DNA from: Candidatus Segatella intestinihominis
GTDB taxonomy: Bacteria; Bacteroidota; Bacteroidia; Bacteroidales; Bacteroidaceae
Direction: 5' to 3'
DNA length: 24,048 nucleotides
Assembly (NCBI GenBank): GCA_900548535.1
Contig: URLG01000041.1
Span: forward strand, 1 to 24,048
Numbering within the stretch: position 1 is the stretch's first letter; each line of letters begins with the position of its first letter. The notes beneath the pieces are model-generated. The model worked only from the letters and a program-made list of their open reading frames with translations. It ran no database searches and was not told the origin of the DNA. Positions 1 to 6,902 of this stretch are shown in pieces. A program made the translations under genes and the position numbers.

Positions 1-36
1 ACTGCAATGCAATGCGGGAGAGTAGGTAGCCGCCTT
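1..36 (+). rRNA. rrf: 5S rRNA, 3' end only (partial)
   Basis: The first bases read TGCAATGCGGGAGAGTAGG followed by TAGCCGCC, the typical 3' end of Bacteroidota 5S rRNA (helix I/IV/V strand including the GGGAGAGUAGGU segment). The rest of the molecule and presumably the 16S-23S genes lie upstream, outside the window. The exact 3' end is estimated at about 34-38. A strong terminator follows directly, which fits the end of an rRNA operon. Confidence 0.85.
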
Positions 37-47
37 CTTTTAATTAG

Positions 48-84
48 AAAGCCTCAGATTTCGAAAGATTTCTGAGGCTTTTTT
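48..84 (+). terminator. Intrinsic terminator of the rRNA operon
   Basis: The 11-bp perfect stem AAAGCCTCAGA (48-58) / TCTGAGGCTTT (71-81) has an inner TC/GA pair closing a GAAA tetraloop and runs into a T-tract (79-84). Its position directly after the 5S end marks it as the rRNA operon terminator. Confidence 0.92.
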
Positions 85-179
85 GTGTTTTTTAGGCATG
101 GAGTTTGTTTTTCTTTGCTCTATTTTCATGCATTGTTATTTTTTTTGCACGGATTACTCGGATTACACGGAATTTTTTG

Positions 180-187
180 TAACTTTG
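180..187 (+). promoter_or_regulatory. Bacteroidota -7 box for the histidine kinase gene
   Basis: TAACTTTG matches the TAnnTTTG -7 consensus of the Bacteroidota primary sigma factor. No good -33 TTTG is seen at the usual 19-21 bp spacing. The box ends only four bases before the chosen ATG at 192, so transcription would start at or just inside that codon (see findings). Confidence 0.65.
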
Positions 188-191
188 TGGC

Positions 192-1358
192 ATGATTTGG
201 ACAGACAGAATAAGACAGGTAAAAATAATGTTGGTTGTAGCTGCGGTGTTGCTTGCCGTAGCTTCGCTCATTGTATCCCATTTCTTGGTCCATGATCTTG
301 CCAATGAGGAGCGTAATCGTATGGAGGTTTGGGCAGAGGCGATGCGTTCGCTCAATAATGCTGACGAAAATACCGACTTGAGCCTTGTACTGAAAGTAAT
401 CAATGAAAACAATAGTATTCCTGTTGTGGTGATGGATGCCCAAAATCATGCTCAGACTTTTCGTAACATAGACATTGATGCCGAAAATGAAAAGGATAGT
501 TTGCTTCAGGCATCTGCCTTAGGAAAAAAACTATTAATGCAAGGCAAGAATATCAAAATAGAATTGGATGACTCTACACATAATTATATACAGGTATGCT
601 ATGATGAGTCTTTGATTTTGCGCCGTCTTACTGCTTATCCTTTCATCCAGTTGGGGGTGGTTCTCATCTTTGTAGTTGTGGCTATCTTTGCCCTACTTAC
701 TTCTAAGCGTGCTGAACAAAACAAGGTTTGGGTGGGCTTGTCTAAGGAGACGGCTCATCAGTTGGGTACGCCTATCTCCAGTTTGATGGCTTGGCTCGAA
801 ATTCTTAAGATGAATTATCCTGATGATGACTTGATTCCTGAGATGGATAAGGATGTGAAGAGACTTCAGTTGATAGCCGACAGATTTTCCAAGATAGGTT
901 CATTGCCAGAACCAGTGCCAGTCAGTCTGAATGAGGTGTTGGATCATGTAATTGACTATATGGACAGACGTACTTCCACGAAGGTGCTTATGGTGAAGAA
1001 TTACCCTAACCATGATATCATCGTCAAGATGAATGCTTCGCTTTTTGAATGGGTGATAGAAAATCTATCCAAGAATGCCGTGGATGCCATGGGTGTGGAT
1101 GGAGGTAAAATCATTTTGCATGTAGAGGAAATGGAAGACAGGGTAGCTGTTGAGGTTTCTGATACCGGCAAAGGCATCAAGAAGAAGGACATCAAGAATG
1201 TGTTCCGTCCTGGTTTTACCACGAAAAAGCGTGGTTGGGGACTAGGTTTGTCATTGGCAAAAAGAATCGTGGAAGAGTACCACCATGGCAAGATTTGGGT
1301 GAAAAATTCCGAATTAGGAAAGGGTACAACGTTCAGAATTGAGCTAAAAACGGAATAA
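192..1358 (+). CDS. Orphan membrane sensor histidine kinase
   Basis: 388 aa. A basic N-terminus is followed by a transmembrane helix (about 12-33), an extracytoplasmic sensor region of about 115 residues with no recognised domain, a second helix (about 149-170), then a cytoplasmic kinase core. The H-box is ETAHQLGTP with phospho-acceptor His189, a variant of the usual HExxTP found in many Bacteroidota kinases. The ATPase domain shows the N-box NLSKNAVDAM (291-300), G1 DTGKGI (324-329), F-box FRPGFTTK and G2 GWGLGLSLAK. No HAMP domain is evident. No response regulator lies next to it here, so partner and signal are unknown. It is a single-gene unit between the rRNA operon and the DUF177 operon. 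The start is uncertain: ATG 192 gives the basic residues before helix 1, while ATG 228 (Met13) would remove them. Confidence 0.9.
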   Translation: MIWTDRIRQVKIMLVVAAVLLAVASLIVSHFLVHDLANEERNRMEVWAEAMRSLNNADENTDLSLVLKVINENNSIPVVVMDAQNHAQTFRNIDIDAENEKDSLLQASALGKKLLMQGKNIKIELDDSTHNYIQVCYDESLILRRLTAYPFIQLGVVLIFVVVAIFALLTSKRAEQNKVWVGLSKETAHQLGTPISSLMAWLEILKMNYPDDDLIPEMDKDVKRLQLIADRFSKIGSLPEPVPVSLNEVLDHVIDYMDRRTSTKVLMVKNYPNHDIIVKMNASLFEWVIENLSKNAVDAMGVDGGKIILHVEEMEDRVAVEVSDTGKGIKKKDIKNVFRPGFTTKKRGWGLGLSLAKRIVEEYHHGKIWVKNSELGKGTTFRIELKTE

Positions 1359-1425
1359 ACCAGCTAATAATGAGAGATTTTAGTGATTTTTACATAAAAA
1401 ATTATTTTATCTCAAAAATTATTTG

Positions 1426-1433
1426 TAACTTTG
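1426..1433 (+). promoter_or_regulatory. -7 box for the DUF177-rpmF-fabH operon
   Basis: TAACTTTG matches TAnnTTTG and lies 31 bp upstream of the first start codon. Predicted transcription start is about 1439-1441, giving a leader of about 25 nt. The -33 region is only T-rich. Confidence 0.75.
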
Positions 1434-1464
1434 CAGCCCGAAACGGTATGGAATATATTGAAAT

Positions 1465-1983
1465 ATGAGTAATATAGAGTCTTTTAAGATTGATTTGAAA
1501 GCTTTGCCACAAGGTTTAACAAACCTGGAGTTTAAGCTAGACAATGAATACTTTGAGGCAATTGACGCTCCTGATGTTCAGAGAGGTGAGTTGCAGAGTT
1601 GTCTGTCCATCAATAGGACGGACGACTTCTTTGAACTCAATTTCCACACTGAGGGAGTGGTTCACATACCATGCGACATCTGTCTCGATGATATGGATCA
1701 AAACATAAAAAGCGATGACAGACTGACCGTAAAATTCGGAGAAGACTACTCAGAAGATGATGACTTGGTGACTGTGGCCGAGAACGAAGGAATACTCGAT
1801 GTCTCCTGGTTCATCTATGAATTTATAGATCTCAACATTCCCATCAAGCATGTGCATGCACCTGGAAAATGCAACCCTGCAATGATTGAAATGCTGCAAC
1901 AGCATTCTGCCGCCCGAAGCGGTGAGGAAGAAGAGGAAACTATAGATCCACGCTGGGCAGCACTCTTAAAATTAAAAAAGTAA
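1465..1983 (+). CDS. DUF177 (YceD-family) protein, probable 23S rRNA accumulation factor
   Basis: 172 aa, soluble and acidic. It carries the family hallmarks: a CxxC pair (C70-D-I-C73) in the middle, a second cysteine motif GKCN (C136), and the C-terminal DPRWAALLKL segment (161-170) preceded by a run of glutamates. DUF177/YceD proteins are linked to 23S rRNA accumulation and are almost always encoded just before rpmF, as here (30-nt gap). The cysteines suggest metal binding, but that is inference. The gene starts the rpmF-fabH transcription unit from a clear -7 box. Confidence 0.9.
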   Translation: MSNIESFKIDLKALPQGLTNLEFKLDNEYFEAIDAPDVQRGELQSCLSINRTDDFFELNFHTEGVVHIPCDICLDDMDQNIKSDDRLTVKFGEDYSEDDDLVTVAENEGILDVSWFIYEFIDLNIPIKHVHAPGKCNPAMIEMLQQHSAARSGEEEEETIDPRWAALLKLKK

Positions 1984-2013
1984 AATTCAAAAATTTAAAA
2001 CATTTAAAAAATT

Positions 2014-2199
2014 ATGGCACATCCTAAAAGAAGACAGTCAAAGACACGTACACTTAAGAGAAGAACTCATGATAAGGCAGTAGCACCTACATTGGCAGTT
2101 TGCCCTAACTGTGGCGCATACTATGTATACCACACAGTTTGCCCAACTTGCGGTTACTATAGAGGCAAGGTTGCAATCGTTAAGGAAGCAGCTGAATAA
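2014..2199 (+). CDS. rpmF: 50S ribosomal protein L32, zinc-binding form
   Basis: 61 aa. It starts with the canonical L32 N-terminus MAHPKRRQSKTRT and has a zinc ribbon formed by C30-x2-C33 and C43-x2-C46, so this is the C+ (zinc-dependent) paralogue. The leader is A/T-only with no Shine-Dalgarno, typical for highly translated Bacteroidota genes. The stop overlaps the next start by one base (TAATG), implying translational coupling to fabH. No second copy (zinc-free L32) lies in the window. Confidence 0.97.
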   Translation: MAHPKRRQSKTRTLKRRTHDKAVAPTLAVCPNCGAYYVYHTVCPTCGYYRGKVAIVKEAAE

Positions 2200-3212
2200 T
2201 GGGTAAAATTAATGCTGTAATCACAGGTGTAGGTGGATACGTGCCAGATTATATCCTCAACAATGAGGAGTTGTCTCGCATGGTTGATACCAACGATGAG
2301 TGGATTACCACTCGTGTGGGTATCAAGGAGCGCCGCATCCTTACAGAGGAAGGTCTTGGAACTAGCTACTTGGCACGTAAGGCTGCCAAGCAGCTGATTC
2401 AGAAGACTGGCGTGGACCCAGATACAATCGATGCACTGATTGTAACTACCACAACGCCTGACTACAAGTTCCCTTCTACAGCATCTATCGTATTGGGTAA
2501 GCTCGGATTGAAGAATGCTTTTGCATTTGATTTCTCTGCAGCCTGCTGCGGTTTCTTGTATACGCTGGATGTAGCTGCTAGCATGATTCAGAGTGGTAGA
2601 TACAAGAAGATCATTGTGATTGGTGCTGATAAGATGTCTTCATTGGTAGACTATACAGACCGTGCAACATGTGTGCTCTTTGGCGATGGTGCAGGTGCTG
2701 TATTGGTGGAGGCAACAGAAGAGGAGAATGTGGGTGTTCAGAACTCATACCTTCGTACTGATGGTCAAGGCTTGCCTTTCCTTCACATGAAGGCTGGTGG
2801 TTCTGTTTGCCCTCCTTCACACTTCACAGTAGACCATCGTCTGCATTATCTCTATCAGGAGGGTCGTACCGTGTTCCGTTACGCCGTAACAGACATGAGC
2901 AACGACGTGATGAAGATTATGGAGATGAACAATCTTACTGCTGATGATGTGAACTGGGTTATCCCTCATGAGGCGAATCTTCGTATCATCGAGGCGGTTA
3001 CCAAGCGAGCTGGCATACCTTTGGACAAGGTAGTAGTCAACATCGACCATTATGGTAATACAAGTGCAGCTACAATTCCATTGGCGCTTTGGGATGCTGA
3101 GAGCAATCTGAAGAAAGGTGACAATGTCATCTTTACAGCATTTGGCGCAGGTTTTGTACATGGTGCTTCTTTCTATAAGTGGGCTTATGATGGCGCTGCT
3201 TATGGTAAGTAA
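2199..3212 (+). CDS. fabH: 3-oxoacyl-[acyl-carrier-protein] synthase III (KAS III)
   Basis: 337 aa, full length for the family. It condenses an acyl-CoA primer with malonyl-ACP to start type II fatty acid synthesis in the cytoplasm. The Cys-His-Asn triad is visible: C116 in SAACCGF, H257 in VIPHEAN and N287 in HYGNTSAA. A C-terminal GAGF...HGA motif is also present. The start codon shares one base with the rpmF stop. In many bacteria plsX sits between rpmF and fabH; it is absent here. Which primer it prefers (acetyl or branched-chain) cannot be read from the sequence. Confidence 0.97.
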   Translation: MGKINAVITGVGGYVPDYILNNEELSRMVDTNDEWITTRVGIKERRILTEEGLGTSYLARKAAKQLIQKTGVDPDTIDALIVTTTTPDYKFPSTASIVLGKLGLKNAFAFDFSAACCGFLYTLDVAASMIQSGRYKKIIVIGADKMSSLVDYTDRATCVLFGDGAGAVLVEATEEENVGVQNSYLRTDGQGLPFLHMKAGGSVCPPSHFTVDHRLHYLYQEGRTVFRYAVTDMSNDVMKIMEMNNLTADDVNWVIPHEANLRIIEAVTKRAGIPLDKVVVNIDHYGNTSAATIPLALWDAESNLKKGDNVIFTAFGAGFVHGASFYKWAYDGAAYGK

Positions 3213-3246
3213 AAATGGTAAATAGATTTTAATTTTTATCTATATG

Positions 3247-3292
3247 AGGAAACGCATCTTTCTTATGATAAATAAGTAAGGGTGCGTTTCTT
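3247..3292 (+). terminator. Long hairpin between fabH and era (terminator or processing site)
   Basis: A near-perfect stem of about 18 bp starts GAAACGCA (3249-3256) and ends TGCGTTTC (3283-3290). It continues through CTTAT/ATAAG with one bulge and two G-U pairs, and a five-base loop GATAA. It is followed by a short pyrimidine stretch (TTCTGCTT), weaker than a classic U-tract. It lies 35 nt after the fabH stop and 21 nt before the era start, with no clear TAnnTTTG box between, so it may attenuate or process rather than fully end the transcript. Confidence 0.65.
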
Positions 3293-3313
3293 CTGCTTAA
3301 AAACTTATTGCTT

Positions 3314-4195
3314 ATGCACAAAGCCGGTTTTGTAAATATCGTTGGTAACCCTAATGTGGGTAAAAGCACATTGATGAACCAATTGGTGGGCGAGCGTATC
3401 AGCATCGCTACCTTTAAGGCGCAGACTACTCGCCATCGTATCATGGGTATTGTGAATACCGATGATATGCAAATCGTATTTTCTGATACTCCTGGTGTGC
3501 TGAAGCCTAACTACAAGATGCAAGAAATGATGCTTGCCTTTTCGGAGAGTGCTTTGGCTGACGCTGACATCTTGCTCTATGTGACGGATGTGGTGGAGAA
3601 TCCTGAGAAGAATATGGACTTCCTTGAGAAAGTGAAGAAGATGGCTATCCCTGTTCTCTTGCTCATCAATAAGATAGATGAGAGCGACCAGCAGAAACTG
3701 GGCGGTATCGTGGAGAAATGGCATGCTTTATTGCCTAATGCTGAAATCCTGCCGATCTCTGCCAAAAACAAGTTTGGCGTGGATATGCTCTTGAAACGTA
3801 TTAAGGAGTTGTTGCCTGAATCACCTGCTTTCTTTGATAAGGATCAGTTGACAGATAAGCCTGCTCGCTTCTTTGTGTCCGAAATCATCCGTGAGAAGAT
3901 ATTGCTCTATTATGATAAGGAGATTCCTTATTCGGTAGAGGTAAGGGTGGAAAGATTCAAGGAGGATGAGAAGCGCATCCATATCAATGCAATCATTTAC
4001 GTGGAGCGTGATTCGCAGAAAGGCATCATCATCGGGCATCAAGGTATTGCCCTGAAGAAGGTGAATACTGAGAGCCGCAAGGCATTGGAGAAATTCTTCG
4101 GTAAGAAGATTTTCTTGGAGACCTTTGTAAAGGTAGATAAGGACTGGAGAAGTTCACAGAGAGAACTTGATGCCTTCGGATACAACCCCGAATAA
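3314..4195 (+). CDS. era: GTPase Era, 16S rRNA maturation / 30S assembly
   Basis: 293 aa, normal Era length. It has an N-terminal G domain with G1 GNPNVGKST (11-19), G3 DTPG (58-61) and G4 NKID (119-122), and a C-terminal KH domain containing GIIIGHQG (237-244). The KH domain binds the 3' end of 16S rRNA. ATG 3314 (MHKAGFVNIVG) was chosen over the TTG two codons upstream because it gives the usual Era N-terminus. It lies between fabH and der, two ribosome-assembly GTPases in tandem. No strong promoter is seen directly upstream, so expression probably depends on readthrough past the fabH-era hairpin or on a weak promoter. Confidence 0.97.
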   Translation: MHKAGFVNIVGNPNVGKSTLMNQLVGERISIATFKAQTTRHRIMGIVNTDDMQIVFSDTPGVLKPNYKMQEMMLAFSESALADADILLYVTDVVENPEKNMDFLEKVKKMAIPVLLLINKIDESDQQKLGGIVEKWHALLPNAEILPISAKNKFGVDMLLKRIKELLPESPAFFDKDQLTDKPARFFVSEIIREKILLYYDKEIPYSVEVRVERFKEDEKRIHINAIIYVERDSQKGIIIGHQGIALKKVNTESRKALEKFFGKKIFLETFVKVDKDWRSSQRELDAFGYNPE

Positions 4196-4206
4196 TCTCT
4201 CGTAAG

Positions 4207-4331
4207 TCTCCCTGAATGGAAATGAGGGAGAAACTCTCATCACGATGGTGAGGGCCGGAGCATGGTCAGCTTCGGCAAATTATTAACTTGGATGCAGAGA
4301 CCACATCCTAGAAACCTCCTAAGGGAGGAGG
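4207..4331 (+). promoter_or_regulatory. Four-hairpin structured spacer (possible der leader)
   Basis: The 153-nt era-der spacer folds locally into four consecutive hairpins: TCTCCCT/AGGGAGA (4207-4213/4225-4231), CTCATC/GGTGAG (4236-4241/4247-4252), GCCGGAGC/GCTTCGGC (4254-4261/4269-4276, one G-U pair) and CCTCC/GGAGG (4315-4319/4324-4328). It is visibly more G+C-rich than the other spacers. The last hairpin buries an unusually strong purine-rich GGGAGGAGG. No known riboswitch or ribosomal-protein leader is recognised. Its role is inference. Confidence 0.5.
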
Positions 4332-4334
4332 ATA

Positions 4335-4361
4335 ATGACTATAATTATATGGCAAATTTAG
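4335..4361 (+). other. Tiny reading frame overlapping the der start (8 codons)
   Basis: ATG 4335 opens a frame encoding MTIIIWQI with stop TAG at 4359-4361, overlapping the der start (4349) in another frame. The Shine-Dalgarno-like AGGGAGG (4322-4328) is 6 nt upstream of this ATG, a good spacing, but about 20 nt from the der ATG, which is too far. It could be a coupling mini-cistron or chance. There is no direct evidence of translation. Confidence 0.25.
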
Positions 4362-5662
4362 TAGCAATCGTAGGTCGCCCTAACGTGGGCAAGTCTACTT
4401 TATTCAATCGTTTGACTCAATCTCGTCGTGCTATCGTAAGCGACACGGCTGGTACTACTCGTGACCGACAGTATGGCAAGTGTAGCTGGAATGGCAGAGA
4501 ATTCTCTGTGGTAGACACTGGTGGTTGGGTCGTTAATTCTGATGATATTTTTGAGGATGCTATCCGCAAGCAGGTGTTGGTGGCTACTGAGGAGGCTGAC
4601 TTGGTGCTCTTCTTGGTGGATGTCAATACGGGTCTTACTGACTGGGATGAGGACGTGGCTCTCATCTTGCGCCGTGCCAAATTGCCTGTCATCTTGGTAG
4701 CTAACAAGGTGGATAATAGCGCTGAGTATTATGAGGCTGCCGAGTTCTACAAGTTGGGCTTGGGTGATCCTCAGTGTATCAGTGCTGCCACTGGTGGTGG
4801 TACCGGTGACTTGCTGGATATGATCTTGGACAAGCTTCAGGACAATCCGGAGGAGGCGCTTGAAGAGGATATCCCTCGTTTCGCTGTAGTAGGTCGTCCT
4901 AATGCTGGTAAGAGTAGTATTATCAATGCCTTCATCGGTGAGGAACGAAACATTGTGACCGAGATAGCTGGTACTACCCGTGATAGCATCTATACAAGAT
5001 ATGACAAGTTTGGCTTTGACTTCTACTTGGTGGATACCGCAGGCATTCGCCGTAAGAACAAGGTGAGCGAAGACTTGGAGTTTTATTCTGTGATGCGTTC
5101 TATCCGCGCCATTGAGAATAGTGATGTATGTATCTTGATGCTGGATGCCACCCGTGGTATTGAGGCACAGGATATGAACATTTTCCAGTTGATCCAGAAG
5201 AATAACAAGAGTCTGGTAGTGGTAGTGAACAAATGGGACTTGGTGGAGAACAAGGACCAAAAGGTGATCGACACTTTCGAGAATGCCATCCGCAAGCATA
5301 TGGCTCCATTTGTGGATTTCCCTATCATCTTTGCTTCTGCTATTACCAAGCAGCGCATCTTCAAGGTGTTGGAGACAGCCAAGCAGGTTTACCAGAACCG
5401 CAAGGCACATATCGGCACATCCAAGTTGAATGAGGTGATGTTGCCTATCATCGAGGCTTATCCTCCACAGAGCGTGAAGGGTAAGTATATCAAGATAAAG
5501 TATTGTACTCAGTTGCCTAACACTACGATTCCATCGTTTGTGTTCTATGCCAACTTGCCACAGTACGTAAAGGAGAACTATCGCCGATTCTTGGAGAACA
5601 AGATTCGTGAGAATTGGTCGCTTCATGGTTGTCCAATCAATATCTTTATTCGTCAGAAGTAA
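4349..5662 (+). CDS. der: Ribosome-associated GTPase Der (EngA)
   Basis: 437 aa, the family's normal length, acting in 50S subunit maturation. It contains two tandem G domains. The first has GRPNVGKST (9-17), DTGG (56-59) and NKVD (119-122); the second has GRPNAGKSS (182-190), DTAG (229-232) and NKWD (294-297). A KH-like C-terminal domain follows (about 345-437). ATG 4349 (MANLVAIVGRPN) was chosen. An in-frame ATG at 4262 would add 29 residues unlike any Der N-terminus and would translate through hairpin DNA. The stop overlaps the lipoprotein start by one base (TAATG). Confidence 0.97.
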   Translation: MANLVAIVGRPNVGKSTLFNRLTQSRRAIVSDTAGTTRDRQYGKCSWNGREFSVVDTGGWVVNSDDIFEDAIRKQVLVATEEADLVLFLVDVNTGLTDWDEDVALILRRAKLPVILVANKVDNSAEYYEAAEFYKLGLGDPQCISAATGGGTGDLLDMILDKLQDNPEEALEEDIPRFAVVGRPNAGKSSIINAFIGEERNIVTEIAGTTRDSIYTRYDKFGFDFYLVDTAGIRRKNKVSEDLEFYSVMRSIRAIENSDVCILMLDATRGIEAQDMNIFQLIQKNNKSLVVVVNKWDLVENKDQKVIDTFENAIRKHMAPFVDFPIIFASAITKQRIFKVLETAKQVYQNRKAHIGTSKLNEVMLPIIEAYPPQSVKGKYIKIKYCTQLPNTTIPSFVFYANLPQYVKENYRRFLENKIRENWSLHGCPINIFIRQK

Positions 5663-6060
5663 TGAGAAAACTATTGTTTTTCATGATATTATGTATGGGG
5701 TTGGGCTTGTCTTCCTGCAAGGAGGAGAAGCCCGACCCTGGCTATTTTGCAGGGATTGCTGCAAAGGGTTATTATGATTTACTCTTAGAGGGTAAGTATC
5801 AAGAATTTGTTGCTGGTTATAATCAACCTAATCGTATTTCGAAAAGTTATTACGAGCAGTTGCTCCTTAATGCTCAAATGCTTGTTGAGCAACAGAAAGA
5901 GGAGCATAAGGGAATGCAAAATGTGAATGTGCTAAATGTAAAAGCTGATACGGCACATCATGTGGCAGATGTGTTCTTGCAAATAGTTTATGGGGATAGC
6001 ACCAAAGAACAGGTGGTGATACCTATGGTAGAAACCAATGGCGAATGGAAAATGAGATAA
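5662..6060 (+). CDS. Small lipoprotein, function unknown, probably surface-exposed
   Basis: 132 aa. The start at 5662 gives a lipoprotein signal peptide, MRKLLFFMILCMGLGLSS with lipobox cysteine C19. The cysteine is followed by K-E-E-K, which resembles the K-(D/E)2 lipoprotein export signal described for surface lipoproteins of Bacteroidota, so surface exposure is likely. The mature part (about 113 residues) has a helical start (GYFAGIAAKGYYDLLLEGKYQ), a glutamine/glutamate-rich middle and a beta-rich end (VVIPMVETNGEWKMR). This resembles small NTF2-like/DUF4878-type lipoproteins, but the assignment is tentative. Its start overlaps the der stop (TAATG), so it is translationally coupled to a ribosome-assembly GTPase; no functional link is obvious. 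Confidence 0.85.
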   Translation: MRKLLFFMILCMGLGLSSCKEEKPDPGYFAGIAAKGYYDLLLEGKYQEFVAGYNQPNRISKSYYEQLLLNAQMLVEQQKEEHKGMQNVNVLNVKADTAHHVADVFLQIVYGDSTKEQVVIPMVETNGEWKMR

Positions 6061-6067
6061 CTAGAAA

Positions 6068-6104
6068 AAATAAAGCAACCTGTATGAAACGGGTTGCTTT
6101 ATTT
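6068..6104. terminator. Bidirectional terminator between convergent genes
   Basis: The stem AAATAAAGCAACC (6068-6080) / GGTTGCTTTATTT (6092-6104) extends by two further pairs to a seven-base loop TATGAAA. There are A's before and T's after, so it can work on both strands. It separates the rightward lipoprotein gene (stop 6060) from the leftward mlaF-like gene (stop at 6111). Confidence 0.93.
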
Positions 6105-6110
6105 TTTGTC

Positions 6111-6899
6111 TTATTTTTGATGTTGTAGCTTTGCCTTTTCCTCTTCCATCTCCACTTCTTTTACCTTGCGGAACAAGTCAGAAGCGAATACTAAATCATT
6201 GAGCTTTGTGTTGGTGGAGGACATGACTTCGTCTTTGTTGCCTTGCCATTCTTTGTGTCCCTTGTAGATGAAACAGATATTTTCGCCAATTCCCATAACT
6301 GAGTTCATGTCATGGGTGTTGATGATAGTTGTCATGTTGTAATCTTTGGTGATGCCAGAGAGCAGTTCGTCTATTACTAAAGATGTTTTAGGGTCAAGAC
6401 CAGAGTTTGGCTCATCACAAAACAGATATTTGGGATTCATGACAATGGCTCTAGCGATGGCTACTCGCTTTTGCATACCACCCGAAATCTCACCAGGATA
6501 TTTCTGCTGAGCTTCAATCAAGTTTACTCGGTCTAAGCATTCCTGTGCTCGTTTTACACGCTCTTTGTAGTTCATGTTAGAGAACATATCTAGAGGAAAC
6601 ATAACGTTCTCAAGCACAGAAAGTGAGTCAAAGAGTGCGGCGCTTTGGAAAATCATTCCCATCTCGCGTCGCATGTAAACCTTTTCTTTCTTAGACATTT
6701 GTACAAAATCTCTGTCATCATACAGAACTTGACCACTAGTTGGGGTGAGAAGTCCAACTAGATTTTTCATAAGTACGGTCTTACCAGAACCACTTTGACC
6801 AATAATCAGATTGGTTTTTCCTGTCTCGAATGTAATGTTAATGTTATCGAGTACTATCTTGTCACCAAAAGCTTTGGTTAAATTTCTAACTTCTATCAT
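6111..6899 (-). CDS. mlaF: MlaF-like ABC transporter ATPase (phospholipid transport)
   Basis: 262 aa. It is the cytoplasmic ATPase of a Mla/MCE-type ABC system that moves phospholipids between inner and outer membranes. Seen directly: Walker A GQSGSGKT (34-41), Q-loop FQSAALFDSLSV, signature ISGGM (138-142), Walker B YLFCDEP (158-164) and switch His196. The Q-loop region and GGMQKRVAIARA signature are characteristic of MlaF. The C-terminus is a charged tail rich in E/K. It follows the mlaE-like permease by 3 nt in the same transcript and is the last gene before the terminator. No MCE-domain (MlaD) gene follows, unlike the E. coli mlaFEDCB order. Confidence 0.92.
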   Translation of the reverse strand: MIEVRNLTKAFGDKIVLDNINITFETGKTNLIIGQSGSGKTVLMKNLVGLLTPTSGQVLYDDRDFVQMSKKEKVYMRREMGMIFQSAALFDSLSVLENVMFPLDMFSNMNYKERVKRAQECLDRVNLIEAQQKYPGEISGGMQKRVAIARAIVMNPKYLFCDEPNSGLDPKTSLVIDELLSGITKDYNMTTIINTHDMNSVMGIGENICFIYKGHKEWQGNKDEVMSSTNTKLNDLVFASDLFRKVKEVEMEEEKAKLQHQK

Positions 6900-6902
6900 A
6901 TT

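Noticed and set aside
83..412. Short frames on both strands around the 5S terminator and the kinase start
   Set aside because: They overlap the terminator or the kinase gene, show no family resemblance and have no upstream signals.
1359..1425. Possible terminator after the histidine kinase gene
   Set aside because: Only weak A/T pairing (for example GAGAT with ATCTC) with mismatches was found, with no G+C stem.
4262..4348. N-terminal extension of Der from ATG 4262
   Set aside because: The extra 29 residues would be encoded by hairpin-forming spacer DNA, and Der proteins normally begin a few residues before the G1 motif, as with ATG 4349.
4400..5626. Long open frame on the minus strand opposite der (about 400 codons)
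   Set aside because: It is the mirror of a well-conserved Der frame, has no recognisable domain and no promoter, and its composition is what antisense translation of biased codons gives.
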